Assembly (NCBI RefSeq): GCF_030519655.1
Contig: NZ_JAUMIT010000004.1
Coordinates: 248,001-312,000 of the forward strand
Direction: 5' to 3'
From: Wenyingzhuangia gilva
GTDB taxonomy: Bacteria > Bacteroidota > Bacteroidia > Flavobacteriales > Flavobacteriaceae
DNA length: 64,000 nucleotides
The number at the start of each line of letters is the position of its first letter. Within the stretch, counting starts at the first letter, position 1. This document shows, piece after piece, positions 28,346-37,432 of this stretch. The notes below the pieces were generated by a model that saw only the letters and a list, made by a program, of their open reading frames with translations, was not told the DNA's origin and did no database searches. A program made the position numbers and the translations under genes.

Positions 28346-29740
28346 ATGAAGAACTTCATTAATGATCATTTTTTGCTTCAAAATGATAAAGCAGTTGAGT
28401 TATACAATGCAGTAAAAGATTTACCAATTATAGATTATCACTGTCATTTACCTCCAGATGAAATAGCAAACAATACCTCTTTTCAAAACATTTCTCAAGC
28501 TTGGTTAAAAGGAGACCACTACAAATGGAGAGCTATGAGAACTTTAGGTGTTGACGAAAAATACATTACTGGAAATACTCCAGATGAAGAAAAGTTTAAA
28601 AAATGGGCTTCTACTGTTCCTTATGCTGTGTTAAACCCTCTTTATCACTGGACTCATTTAGAAATGAAACGTTACTTTGATATTGATGAGTTGCTTACAG
28701 AAAAAAATCACGCAAGTATTTACGAACAAACTTCTGCTAAATTACGCTTGCCAGAATTCAGTACTCAAGGATTAATAAAGAAGATGAATGTTGAACACAT
28801 TTGTACTACTGATGATCCTTTGTACGATATGGGCTACCACGACGCTATAAAAGCACAAGGGAATTCTTTTAAAGTAACTGCTTCTTTTAGACCAGATGGG
28901 TTTATGAACATAGAAAGTGAAGGCTTTATTGATTACATGGAGAAATCAGAAGAAATTTATAAAAAAGACATCAGTTCTGTTTATGATTTAATTGATTTTA
29001 TTGGAAAAAGAGTAGACTTTTTTGACGAAAAAGGATGTAGAATTTCAGATCATGGTCTAGAAAATGTTTGTGCTGCAGATTTTGATTTAAAATCAGTTGA
29101 TGCAACTTTTAAGAAAAGAAAAGACGGTAAAACTTTAACAGCTCAAGAGATTGAAGAATACAAATCTGCTATTTTGGTTATTTTGTTCGAAAAATATCAT
29201 GAAAAAGGTTGGGTTCAACAATTACATTTAGGAGCTTTAAGAAATAACAACTCAAGAAAATTAAGTATTTTAGGACCTGATACAGGTTGGGATTCTATTG
29301 GAGATTTTCCTCAAGCACAAAGTTTGTCTAAATTCTTAAATCGTTTAAATAAAGAAGATAAATTAGGGAAAACCATTATTTATAACTTAAACCCTGCAGA
29401 TAACTACGTTTTTGCTTCTATGATTGGAAACTTTAACGAAGGAACCATGAAAGGTAAAATTCAATACGGTGCCTCTTGGTGGTTCTTAGACCAAAAGAAA
29501 GGAATTGAAGATCATTTTGATGCTTTGTCTAGCTTGGGATTAGTTTCTTGTTTTATTGGAATGTTAACAGACTCAAGAAGTTTCTTATCTTATCCAAGAC
29601 ACGAATACTTTAGAAGATTATTATGTAACTACTTTGGAGAAAAAATTCAAAGTGGAGAGTTACCAAATGACATGCCATGGTTAACAAAAATAGTTCAAGA
29701 TATATGTTACAACAACGTTAAAGGATATTTAAACTTTTAA
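28346..29740 (+). CDS. uxaC: Uronate (glucuronate/galacturonate) isomerase
   Basis: A 464-residue cytoplasmic enzyme of the amidohydrolase superfamily. It interconverts D-glucuronate with D-fructuronate and D-galacturonate with D-tagaturonate. The metal-binding DYHCHLPP motif gives His32 and His34. Other typical stretches are WLKGDHYKWRAMRTLGV, CTTDDPLYDMGYH and MLTDSRSFLSYPRHEYFRRLL. It is a single gene between terminators, with an operator on its promoter and its likely repressor downstream. It links the extracellular lyase/GH105 steps to central metabolism; the later enzymes (oxidoreductase, dehydratase, KDG kinase, aldolase) are not in the window. Confidence 0.97.
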   Translation: MKNFINDHFLLQNDKAVELYNAVKDLPIIDYHCHLPPDEIANNTSFQNISQAWLKGDHYKWRAMRTLGVDEKYITGNTPDEEKFKKWASTVPYAVLNPLYHWTHLEMKRYFDIDELLTEKNHASIYEQTSAKLRLPEFSTQGLIKKMNVEHICTTDDPLYDMGYHDAIKAQGNSFKVTASFRPDGFMNIESEGFIDYMEKSEEIYKKDISSVYDLIDFIGKRVDFFDEKGCRISDHGLENVCAADFDLKSVDATFKKRKDGKTLTAQEIEEYKSAILVILFEKYHEKGWVQQLHLGALRNNNSRKLSILGPDTGWDSIGDFPQAQSLSKFLNRLNKEDKLGKTIIYNLNPADNYVFASMIGNFNEGTMKGKIQYGASWWFLDQKKGIEDHFDALSSLGLVSCFIGMLTDSRSFLSYPRHEYFRRLLCNYFGEKIQSGELPNDMPWLTKIVQDICYNNVKGYLNF

Positions 29741-29764
29741 GAAATATATCTTAATGATAAACAT

Positions 29765-29804
29765 AAAGGCTTGCTATTAAGTATATTTAGCAAGCCTTTT
29801 TTTA
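29765..29804 (+). terminator. Terminator after uxaC
   Basis: AAAGGCTTGCTA (29765-29776) pairs with TAGCAAGCCTTT (29788-29799), followed by a T tract. Confidence 0.88.
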
Positions 29805-29852
29805 TTTATAAATTTTGCTTCTTTGCAAAAAGATTAATCTTAATAATTTAAG

Positions 29853-30914
29853 ATGGAAAAACCTGTAGGAATAAAAGAAATAGCCAAGCTTTCAAATACA
29901 TCAATAGGTACTGTAGACAGAGTTATTAATAATAGAACAGGAGTTGCTCCTAAAACAAAACAAAGGATTTTAGAGGTAATTAAACAAACGGGCTATGTAA
30001 AAAATAATATTGCAAGTCGGTTAAAATTATCAGCAGGAAAAAAGGTTAATATAGCGGTGGTTTTGCCCCATGCAATTAGCGGTGTTAGCTATTGGAATCT
30101 TCCTAAAAATGGAATTAAAAAAGCTTTAAGTGAGTTGAGTGATTTTGGAGTTGAAGTTGATTTTATGGATTTTAGTTCTGATGATAAATTTCGTTATAAT
30201 ACTATTGTCAATAAAATTATAAATCATCATTATGATGGAATTATTACGGTTAGTTTATTTGAAGAAATTTCAAAAAGACTCGTAGATTTTTCTAATAAAA
30301 ATGATAAACCTTTGATTTTTATAGATAGCAAAAACAATGCAGTTACCAAAGCTAATTTTGTTTGTCAAAACTCTATTAAAGCCGGTGAGGTAGCTGCTAG
30401 ATTGTTGTATAACAATATTGGTAATAATGGTGTATATATTGCACTAACTTTAGTTGATAAATCGGAATTTCAAGGAAATCAAAAAGAGCGTGAATTAGGA
30501 TTTAAAAATTTTCTACAATCAAAAAATAAAGAAATTAAAATTCATTCTATTGTTCATACGATTGATGAAAACTTAGAACATAATCTAGAGTTACAAAAAT
30601 TAATGAATGTAGAAATGATAAAAGGAGTCTTTGTTACCAACTCTAGATCTTATATTTTTGCCAAATTTTTAAAAGAGAAGACTTATAAAAATGTTCAAAT
30701 TATTGGATTTGATTTAAACCAAAAAAATATTGAGGAGTTAAAAAATGAAAGTATTCAATATCTAATCAATCAAAAACCAGAATTACAAGGATATCAATCA
30801 TTGATGAAAATTTTTCAAAAAATTACTCAGGACGATACAGTTTCTCTAAATATAGATATTCCTATTGAAATTATTGTCAAGGAAAATCTACAAGATTCGA
30901 ATGAAATATTATAA
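29853..30914 (+). CDS. LacI-family transcriptional regulator
   Basis: A 353-residue regulator. The N-terminal helix-turn-helix and hinge read VGIKEIAKLSNTSIGTVDRVINNRTGVAPKTKQR (residues 4-37) with the hinge helix NNIASRLKLSAGK. The rest is a periplasmic-binding-protein-like sensor domain (VNIAVVLPHAISGVSYW, IDSKNNAVTKANFVCQNSIKAGEVAARLLY, VQIIGFDLNQKNIEEL). It probably acts on the palindrome GTTAACGTTAAC before uxaC. Such regulators are usually released by the pathway's sugar; which uronate applies here is unknown. Confidence 0.93.
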   Translation: MEKPVGIKEIAKLSNTSIGTVDRVINNRTGVAPKTKQRILEVIKQTGYVKNNIASRLKLSAGKKVNIAVVLPHAISGVSYWNLPKNGIKKALSELSDFGVEVDFMDFSSDDKFRYNTIVNKIINHHYDGIITVSLFEEISKRLVDFSNKNDKPLIFIDSKNNAVTKANFVCQNSIKAGEVAARLLYNNIGNNGVYIALTLVDKSEFQGNQKERELGFKNFLQSKNKEIKIHSIVHTIDENLEHNLELQKLMNVEMIKGVFVTNSRSYIFAKFLKEKTYKNVQIIGFDLNQKNIEELKNESIQYLINQKPELQGYQSLMKIFQKITQDDTVSLNIDIPIEIIVKENLQDSNEIL

Positions 30915-30930
30915 GATCAATCACAAATGC

Positions 30931-30968
30931 AAAAGGGATTTCAAAATTAATTATGAAATCCCTTTTTT
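30931..30968. terminator. Bidirectional terminator between the LacI gene and the permease gene
   Basis: AAAAGGGATTTCA (30931-30943) pairs with TGAAATCCCTTTT (30954-30966). T and A tracts on both sides serve the two convergent genes. Confidence 0.88.
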
Positions 30969-30989
30969 AGTTTTAAACTTAAAATATTT

Positions 30990-32408
30990 TTATTTTTTTT
31001 TCTTCTGAAAGTATTTACTAAATACCATAAATAAAACTCCACATAATAACCAAGAAGGAAGCGTTACAAAAGATAAGAAAATATCAAATTTTATAGAAAT
31101 AAAATAAAACAATCCAAAGCTAATAGCCCATGCAAATAATACTGCTTTGTTGTACTTAATTCCAGCAACTTCAGCATAGTTTTTAGTAATCCCCCATTTC
31201 TCATGGAAAAAGTGTTCAAATGCAATTACAGCACCAAATGGAGCCAATATAAATCCGTACAAAGCAACAAAACCTAAAAGTTTCATAGCAAAGGCAGGAA
31301 ATAAACCAGCAATGGTAGCAATAGATCCAGCTAAAATAGTGACTTTAGCAGTTGATAATTTTGGCATAATAGCTTGAAAAGCTAAACCAGCTCTATAAAT
31401 AGTTGGGTTTGCAGTTGTCCAACCTGCTAATACTACCGCTATAATTCCAAGAATTCCAATAGCATTGTATGCCAAAGGACCTGGAGCTACAGGAGGAGCT
31501 TCACCATTACTTAAAAATGCTTGAGCTTCTGGAGACTGAACATATACTGCGTATAATAATGCAGCGGCAATCCATGCCATGTAATGACCTACATACATAC
31601 CCGCAGCAGTTGCCCAACCCGCTTTAGCTTCTTTAGCAAAACGGAATACCGATAAGTCAGACATACCAATATGCATAGCACCGTTAGCAAACCATGACCA
31701 AATAACTACATGCCAAAAGGTAAATTTTATTTGACCAGGAAACGGCTCTGCTCCATTTCCCCAAATATCCCAAAATTCAGATAAATTACTTACCCCTAAT
31801 TGATTGATTGCAACCACACCACAAGCAACAAATGCTAATACAATAATTGGAGACATCCAGTTAGCGGCTTTTGTTACAGTATCATACCCTTTTGCAGCAA
31901 TCATGGAAATAACCGCACCAATAGCTATTACAATAATAATCCATGTCATTCCATTAGGCATGGTATCTGTAAGTTTAGGCATTTCCATATTAAATGGAAT
32001 TCCTACTGCTGTTGCAGATACGGTAATCATAGATCCAGCTAAAAAACAAAACAGAATTCCGTTTGCAAGGTTGTATCCAGTTACTAATTTTTTACCACAT
32101 ATTTTTTCTAATTGAAAATATAAAGTCAATCTATTTTTAATCGCAATTTCAGCCGTTAAAAATCGCCAACATAAAACCGCTAAAATATTTCCTAAAAGCA
32201 ATCCAACAATTAAATCAAAAGCACTTACACCAGCCGTTAAAAAAAGTGGTCCAATCATAAATTCTGTACCTGCAGCGTGTTCTCCAGCATACATTCCTAT
32301 AAAACTTTTCCATCCTTTTAACTTGGATTGAGGAACGGGCTCTCTTTCGAATTCCCCCCCAGCAATTTCTTCAATTTCGTTTATCTCGTTGATATTAGTT
32401 TGACTCAT
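30990..32408 (-). CDS. Purine-cytosine permease-like (NCS1-type) transporter in the rhamnose operon
   Basis: A 472-residue inner-membrane protein with about 12 hydrophobic segments. The N-terminal part (GWKSFIGMYAGEHAAGTEFMIGPLFLTAGVSAFDLIVGLLLGNILAVLCWRFLT) has the layout of the nucleobase:cation symporter-1 group, and a proline-rich loop follows TM7. It is the last gene of the operon rhaEW-rhaI-kinase-permease, only 29 bp after the kinase gene. No RhaT-type or other sugar transporter is nearby. From position, it probably brings L-rhamnose (or a related sugar) into the cell. That would be an unusual substrate for this family and is inference. Confidence 0.8.
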   Translation of the reverse strand: MSQTNINEINEIEEIAGGEFEREPVPQSKLKGWKSFIGMYAGEHAAGTEFMIGPLFLTAGVSAFDLIVGLLLGNILAVLCWRFLTAEIAIKNRLTLYFQLEKICGKKLVTGYNLANGILFCFLAGSMITVSATAVGIPFNMEMPKLTDTMPNGMTWIIIVIAIGAVISMIAAKGYDTVTKAANWMSPIIVLAFVACGVVAINQLGVSNLSEFWDIWGNGAEPFPGQIKFTFWHVVIWSWFANGAMHIGMSDLSVFRFAKEAKAGWATAAGMYVGHYMAWIAAALLYAVYVQSPEAQAFLSNGEAPPVAPGPLAYNAIGILGIIAVVLAGWTTANPTIYRAGLAFQAIMPKLSTAKVTILAGSIATIAGLFPAFAMKLLGFVALYGFILAPFGAVIAFEHFFHEKWGITKNYAEVAGIKYNKAVLFAWAISFGLFYFISIKFDIFLSFVTLPSWLLCGVLFMVFSKYFQKKKK

Positions 32409-32437
32409 AGTAATAGTTTGAATTTTATTTTAAAAAA

Positions 32438-33814
32438 TTACGTAATAATAAATGGTACGTGTTTTTTTAGTGAATAATTAGTTTTTAAAAACTTTGAATT
32501 TAATTTTGAATCTGAAATAGCAATGGCAGCTCCTAAAGCCGATCCCAATGATGAATTGGTAGATCTCAACTTCATTCCTCTAAAGTGATGTGATAGCAAT
32601 TTGATAAAAATATCATTATCGCTAAATCCACCATCAACAAATAATCGTTTGATTTCAGGATCTTCACCTGTTGCTATTTTGATGTTTTCTACTTGAATCA
32701 ACACCAATTCAATCATTAATTGATGATAAGCTTCTTCAAAAGTTTTGTGCTTAAGAATTGTTTCTTCTGGAGCATTTTTATCTTCTATCACATTCCACTT
32801 ATAACAGTAAGAAAAATCTTCCATTAGTTTTGTGTAAATATCATAGTTAAAAGCTACAGTTTTATGATTTTCTTGAGGAACATTATATATTTCTGTTAGC
32901 TTATGAGCTTGAGATTTATATTCACTTCCTAATAACAAACGTGCAGATTTTACAGCTTTACCATTAATTCTCATATAATTTAAACAACCGCTTAGAATTT
33001 CATCTTTGGTTAAATTTGTTTGAGTAAATGGATTTAATGAAACACTCCAAGTTCCTGTAGAAATCAACACAAATTTTTTCTTAGAACTTCTTACGTAAGG
33101 TAATAGGGCAGAAGAGCTATCGTGAATACCCACACCAATTTTAATACGCTTACCATTGTAATTCATATTAATACTAGTTTCTGTAGATACTATTTGTGGT
33201 AATTTTAAGTTAATTCCTTCCTTATAAACCCACTCGTGATAATCTTTCTTTTCGTAATCCCATAAACCTGTATGACACCCAATGCTTGTGTACTCACTTA
33301 AAGCAATACCTGTAAATATATAGCTCATGTATTGAGGCAAGTGTAACGAAAATTTAATCTTTTTATAGATTTCGGGTTTGGTATGTTTGATCCAATATAA
33401 TTGCATACCAGAATTTAACATTCCTGAATTTGGAGAACCTGTTTTTCTTGTAAATTCTTCTTCAGGACCATATTTTTCGTAAAATGAAGCAATCAATGCT
33501 TCATCCATAGGCTTGGTGTAGTTGTATAGGGGAGTTAATAACTCTCCGTTTTCATCTAAATGAACAAAACTAGCTCCGTAGGTTGAAAAATTGATTGCTT
33601 TTACATTGTACTCTTCCGAATCCAAAATACGATGAAATAACTCTTTCAACCATTTTTGTAATTCAGGTAAGTTTTCTGTAGGATAACCGTCTTCGTCAGT
33701 TATTTCATCAAAACGAGCATATTCTCTATAAACCTCTTTGTACTTTTTGTCAAAAAGAAAGAATTTTTTATTCGTTTTTCCAATGTCGAAGACTGCAGTT
33801 ACTTTTTGTTTCAT
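32438..33814 (-). CDS. rhaB: FGGY-family sugar kinase, probable rhamnulokinase
   Basis: A 458-residue kinase of the FGGY/hexokinase-actin fold. The N-terminal phosphate loop is VFDIGKTNKKFFLF (residues 8-21). The second-domain signatures are ISTGTWSVSLNPF and RLFVDGGFSDNDIFIKLLSHHF, with GSALGAAIAI near the end. FGGY enzymes phosphorylate pentuloses or deoxyhexuloses. With rhaI upstream (9-bp gap) and the aldolase before that, L-rhamnulose is the expected substrate. The symbol rests on this context more than on a family-specific residue. Confidence 0.85.
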   Translation of the reverse strand: MKQKVTAVFDIGKTNKKFFLFDKKYKEVYREYARFDEITDEDGYPTENLPELQKWLKELFHRILDSEEYNVKAINFSTYGASFVHLDENGELLTPLYNYTKPMDEALIASFYEKYGPEEEFTRKTGSPNSGMLNSGMQLYWIKHTKPEIYKKIKFSLHLPQYMSYIFTGIALSEYTSIGCHTGLWDYEKKDYHEWVYKEGINLKLPQIVSTETSINMNYNGKRIKIGVGIHDSSSALLPYVRSSKKKFVLISTGTWSVSLNPFTQTNLTKDEILSGCLNYMRINGKAVKSARLLLGSEYKSQAHKLTEIYNVPQENHKTVAFNYDIYTKLMEDFSYCYKWNVIEDKNAPEETILKHKTFEEAYHQLMIELVLIQVENIKIATGEDPEIKRLFVDGGFSDNDIFIKLLSHHFRGMKLRSTNSSLGSALGAAIAISDSKLNSKFLKTNYSLKKHVPFIIT

Positions 33815-33823
33815 GTAAATAGA

Positions 33824-35104
33824 TTATAGACCAGTTGCTACTGTATTTCTACCTCTTTCTTTAATTAAATAATTTCTTAAATCTAACTCACGATATGCTT
33901 TTATTGGACTAATAGCACCACCTCTGTTAACTCTAGCTTTTTCAATTAAAGGACGAACGTCTGTTCTATAAGCTCCTTGTAAAATTTCTTGACATTTAAC
34001 GACATCATTATCTAATTGAGCAGCTTTTAAGGCAGCTTGATCAACTAATAATGCTTTTGCAAATGCTTCTTGAATGGCTTCTAAAGATTGAATTAAATCT
34101 TCTAAAGGATCTTTGATATTGTGACTTGCATCAATCATCCAAGCTAGATCTGGATTTTGAGGATTGTTAGCCATACCATAAACCAATTCGTTAAAAATTA
34201 AGAATAAAGCATAAGGTTTGATACTACCAACAGTTAAATCGTCATCTCCGTATTTACTATCGTTAAAGTGGAAACCTCCTAATTTACCTTTTAAACTTAA
34301 AATAGAAACAATTTGTTCTATATTGCTATTTGGTAAATGGTGACCTAAATCAACTAAAGTATAAGCTTTTTCTCCACATTCGTTAGCTAACATTAAAGAA
34401 GCTCCCCAATCTTGGATAACTGTGCTGTAAAAGTTTGGTTCGTAAGGCTTGTACTCAATTAACATTTTCCAATCTTCAGGAATGTCTTTGTAAATTGTTT
34501 TTAAACTATCTTGAGTATTTTGAAAAGCTGTTTGGAAGTTATTTTGACCTGGGAAACAAGAACCATCAGCCAACCAAACTGTTAAAGCTTTAGAACCTAA
34601 TTTTTCTCCAATTTTGATCACATCAATGTTGTGCTGAATTGCTTGTTCACGAACAGCTTGACTTGTATTACTTAAAGAACCATATTTGTATGATTCCTTA
34701 GCATCTTTTTGATCTTGAAACGTGTTAGAGTTTACAGCATCAAATTTAATATCTAATGAAGAAGCTAATTCTTTAACAGTATTATAATCTTGTGGTACAT
34801 CCCATGGAATGTGTAAAGACACTGCTCCAGCAGTTTGCGTTAATGCGTGTAAAATTCCAACATCTTCTATTTTTTGTTCAAGTGTAGTAGGTTCTCCATA
34901 AAAACCAAAACGTCCAAAACGAGTTCCTCCAGCACCTAAAGCCCAGCTAGGGATTGCTACTTGAAATTCTGCTAATTTTGATAATATAGTGTTTACATCA
35001 TGACCATTTTTAGTCAATTGATTTGCTAAAAAATCAAAGTTATCATTATGATTTTCAAGAAGATTTTTATTGGCATCTTGAATATGTTGATCTTGTATTT
35101 TCAT
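33824..35104 (-). CDS. rhaI: L-rhamnose isomerase (RhaI type)
   Basis: A 426-residue xylose-isomerase-like TIM barrel that converts L-rhamnose to L-rhamnulose. It resembles the RhaI (Pseudomonas/Streptomyces) class rather than E. coli RhaA. Metal-ligand regions can be seen in MLIEYKPYEPNFYSTV (Glu), TLVDLGHHLPNSN (Asp, His) and GGFHFNDSKYGDDDLTVGS (His, Asp). WALGAGGTRFGRFGFYGEP near the N-terminus is typical of the family. It follows rhaEW across a hairpin and precedes the kinase by 9 bp. Confidence 0.93.
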   Translation of the reverse strand: MKIQDQHIQDANKNLLENHNDNFDFLANQLTKNGHDVNTILSKLAEFQVAIPSWALGAGGTRFGRFGFYGEPTTLEQKIEDVGILHALTQTAGAVSLHIPWDVPQDYNTVKELASSLDIKFDAVNSNTFQDQKDAKESYKYGSLSNTSQAVREQAIQHNIDVIKIGEKLGSKALTVWLADGSCFPGQNNFQTAFQNTQDSLKTIYKDIPEDWKMLIEYKPYEPNFYSTVIQDWGASLMLANECGEKAYTLVDLGHHLPNSNIEQIVSILSLKGKLGGFHFNDSKYGDDDLTVGSIKPYALFLIFNELVYGMANNPQNPDLAWMIDASHNIKDPLEDLIQSLEAIQEAFAKALLVDQAALKAAQLDNDVVKCQEILQGAYRTDVRPLIEKARVNRGGAISPIKAYRELDLRNYLIKERGRNTVATGL

Positions 35105-35124
35105 TTTTTTATTATTTTGGAAAA

Positions 35125-35161
35125 AAAACTCCCATAATGGTGTGACCTCTATGGGAGTTTT
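35125..35161 (-). terminator. Hairpin with T-tract between rhaEW and rhaI
   Basis: AAAACTCCCATA (35125-35136) is the exact complement of 35150-35161. On the minus strand it is followed by a run of Ts. It sits inside the presumed operon, 19 bp after the rhaEW stop and 20 bp before the rhaI start, so it may lower or condition downstream expression. Confidence 0.8.
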
Positions 35162-35179
35162 AGAAAGTAAATATTGTAA

Positions 35180-37285
35180 TTATCTTACGAAAGCGTTAGC
35201 CATACCACCATCAACATTGATGATGTTTCCTGTAGACTTGTCTAAAATTCCTACGAAAGTAAAAACTCCGTTTGCAATATCTGCAGGGGTAATAATTTCA
35301 TTCAATAAATTTCTTTTTGCGTAAAATGCTGGTAATTCTTCAACAGTAATTCCGTTAGCTTTTGCTCTACCTTCGGCCCAAGCACCTTCCCAAATTTTAC
35401 TACCTACAATAACTCCGTCAGGGTTTACTGTATTAACACGTACTTTGTCTTTAGCCAATTCAGCAGCTAATAAACGCACCATGTGTTGTTGAGCAGCTTT
35501 AGCTGTTCCGTATGCAACATTGTTTGGTCCTGCAACCAATCCGTTTTTACTTGCAATAGAAATATAATCTCCTCCTAATCCTTGTTTACGAGTAATTGCA
35601 GAGAATTGTTTCGCTAAGTCAAACTGACCTTTTACTAAAATACTTTGTAAAATATTCCAATCTTTATCAGTTGTATCTTCTAAAGCTTTAGAAATTGCCA
35701 ATCCAGCGCTGTGAACAACAATATCAACACCCCCAAATTCAACACAAGCTTTTTTGTATGCTGAAGCAATTGAATCAGTATTTGTTACATCACAAATAGC
35801 GTAAGTAGAAACGTCTCTTTTGTATGTAGCATTAGCTTCAATTAAACTTTGTTCGTTAATATCAGTTAAAACAACATTAGCTCCTTCAGCAGCTAATTTA
35901 TCAGCAATAGCTTTACCAATTCCACCACCTGCACCAGTTACCAATGCAACTTTACGAGATAATGGTTGTTCTTTTGGCATACGTTGTAATTTAGCTTCTT
36001 CTAATAACCAGTACTCAATATCAAAAGCTTCTTGTCTTGGTAAAGAGGTGTACTCAGTAATTGCTTCAGCACCACGCATTACGTTAATTGCGTTTACGTA
36101 AAATTCGTTAGCTACACGTGTAGTTTGTTTGTTTTTTGCAAAACTAAACATACCTACCCCTGGGTAAATAATAATTACTGGGTTAGCATCACGAATAGCA
36201 GGGCTATTGTCTTTTTTACAAGTATTGTAGTACTCAGCATATTCAGCTCTATAAGCTTCAAATGCTGGTTCTAATTTCTTTAAAACAGCTTCAGTATCAG
36301 ATAAATCTTCGTTTTTGTCTAATGTTAAAACTAAAGGCTGAATTTTAGTTCTTAAGAAGTGATCTGGACAAGAAGTTCCCATAGGAGCCAATCTTTCTAA
36401 ATCATTACTATTGATATATTCCATGACTACGTCGGAATCAGAGAAGTGACCAATCATTCTGTTTTCTGAAGAACATAGACCTCTTAATAAAGGCATGATT
36501 TGAGCTGCTTTTTCTAAACGCTCTTCTTTAGGTAAGCTTTCAATTTTTTGCCCTCCAAAAACACTTCCTTTTTCTGCTATTTTTTTCTCGATGTATTCAG
36601 AAGCCATTTCAATTACTTCTAAACTGTTCATGTAACACTCATAAGAAGTATCTCCCCAAGTAAATAAACCATGTGAACCTAAAACGATTCCTCTAATTCC
36701 AGGATTGTCAGCTAAACATTTTTCTAACTGTAAACCTAAATCAAATCCAGGACGTTGCCAAGGCACCCATCCCATGGTGTCTCCCCAAATTTCTTTGGTT
36801 ACTTTTTCACTGTCTTTAGCTGCAGCAACTGCAATTAAAGCATCAGGGTGTAAATGATCTATATGAGCAAATGGTAATAAACCATGTAAAGGTGTATCAA
36901 TAGATGGAGCTTTACTATCTAAATCGTAAATACAGTGGTCAAATAAACCAACCATACGATCTTCATCAGCCATTCCACCGTATACATTTTTTAAATCTCT
37001 TAATCTTTTAGTGTATAGACCAGCAATTCCTGCTCTGTCTAAAGTTCCGATGTCTCCTCCAGAACCTTTTACCCACATAACCTCAACTTCTTCATTTGTT
37101 AAAGGATCTGTTTCAATTGTTTTACAACTAGTGTTCCCACCACCGTAATTGGTAATTCTTAAATCTGCTCCTAAGATATTAGAACGGTATAAGAATAATG
37201 ATACTTGATCATCTCCTAAAGCATCTGCTTTTTCATTGTCCCACAGATAGTCAACGTATTTGAAGTTTTTAGTCTGATTTCCCAT
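35180..37285 (-). CDS. rhaEW: Bifunctional rhamnulose-1-phosphate aldolase / L-lactaldehyde dehydrogenase
   Basis: A 701-residue fusion. Residues 1 to about 420 form a class II aldolase/adducin-like domain (NYGGGNTSCK, WVKGSGGDIG, LLPFAHIDHLHPDALIA with the His pair, VLGSHGLFTWG). From about 430 a short-chain dehydrogenase follows: VALVTGAGGGIGKAIADKL for NAD, the active-site YGTAK, and INVDGGMANAF at the end. The aldolase splits rhamnulose-1-phosphate to DHAP and L-lactaldehyde, and the SDR half oxidises the aldehyde to lactate. I start at ATG 37285; an upstream TTG at 37324 also is in frame. It is the first gene of the operon after the GntR gene. Confidence 0.93.
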   Translation of the reverse strand: MGNQTKNFKYVDYLWDNEKADALGDDQVSLFLYRSNILGADLRITNYGGGNTSCKTIETDPLTNEEVEVMWVKGSGGDIGTLDRAGIAGLYTKRLRDLKNVYGGMADEDRMVGLFDHCIYDLDSKAPSIDTPLHGLLPFAHIDHLHPDALIAVAAAKDSEKVTKEIWGDTMGWVPWQRPGFDLGLQLEKCLADNPGIRGIVLGSHGLFTWGDTSYECYMNSLEVIEMASEYIEKKIAEKGSVFGGQKIESLPKEERLEKAAQIMPLLRGLCSSENRMIGHFSDSDVVMEYINSNDLERLAPMGTSCPDHFLRTKIQPLVLTLDKNEDLSDTEAVLKKLEPAFEAYRAEYAEYYNTCKKDNSPAIRDANPVIIIYPGVGMFSFAKNKQTTRVANEFYVNAINVMRGAEAITEYTSLPRQEAFDIEYWLLEEAKLQRMPKEQPLSRKVALVTGAGGGIGKAIADKLAAEGANVVLTDINEQSLIEANATYKRDVSTYAICDVTNTDSIASAYKKACVEFGGVDIVVHSAGLAISKALEDTTDKDWNILQSILVKGQFDLAKQFSAITRKQGLGGDYISIASKNGLVAGPNNVAYGTAKAAQQHMVRLLAAELAKDKVRVNTVNPDGVIVGSKIWEGAWAEGRAKANGITVEELPAFYAKRNLLNEIITPADIANGVFTFVGILDKSTGNIINVDGGMANAFVR

Positions 37286-37321
37286 TGTTAATTTTGATGT
37301 AATTATATTATGTAATAAATC

Positions 37322-37367
37322 CAAAAGTATAATAAGAGCACAGGGTTTCTATCCTGTACTGTACTGT
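37322..37367 (-). promoter_or_regulatory. Candidate promoter and regulator site before rhaEW
   Basis: On the minus strand TACTTTTG (37329-37322) is a full -7 match, without a clear TTG at 19 bp. Just upstream stands the repetitive ACAGTACAGTACAG (37367-37354), continuing as GATAG. This is a likely contact site for the GntR regulator encoded next to it. Confidence 0.45.
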
Positions 37368-37386
37368 TGGAATTAAAATTATTTTA

Positions 37387-37424
37387 AAAAAAAACCAATT
37401 TAATATATATTAAATTGGTTTTTT
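37387..37424 (-). terminator. Terminator after the second GntR gene
   Basis: CCAATTTAATAT (37395-37406) and its exact complement (37407-37418) form a palindrome, flanked by A8 and T6 tracts. It separates the GntR transcript from the rhaEW promoter. Confidence 0.85.
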
Positions 37425-37432
37425 GATTTTTT

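Noticed and set aside
37286-37324. TTG start of rhaEW at 37324
   Set aside because: It overlaps the candidate -7 box; ATG 37285 is the more usual start.
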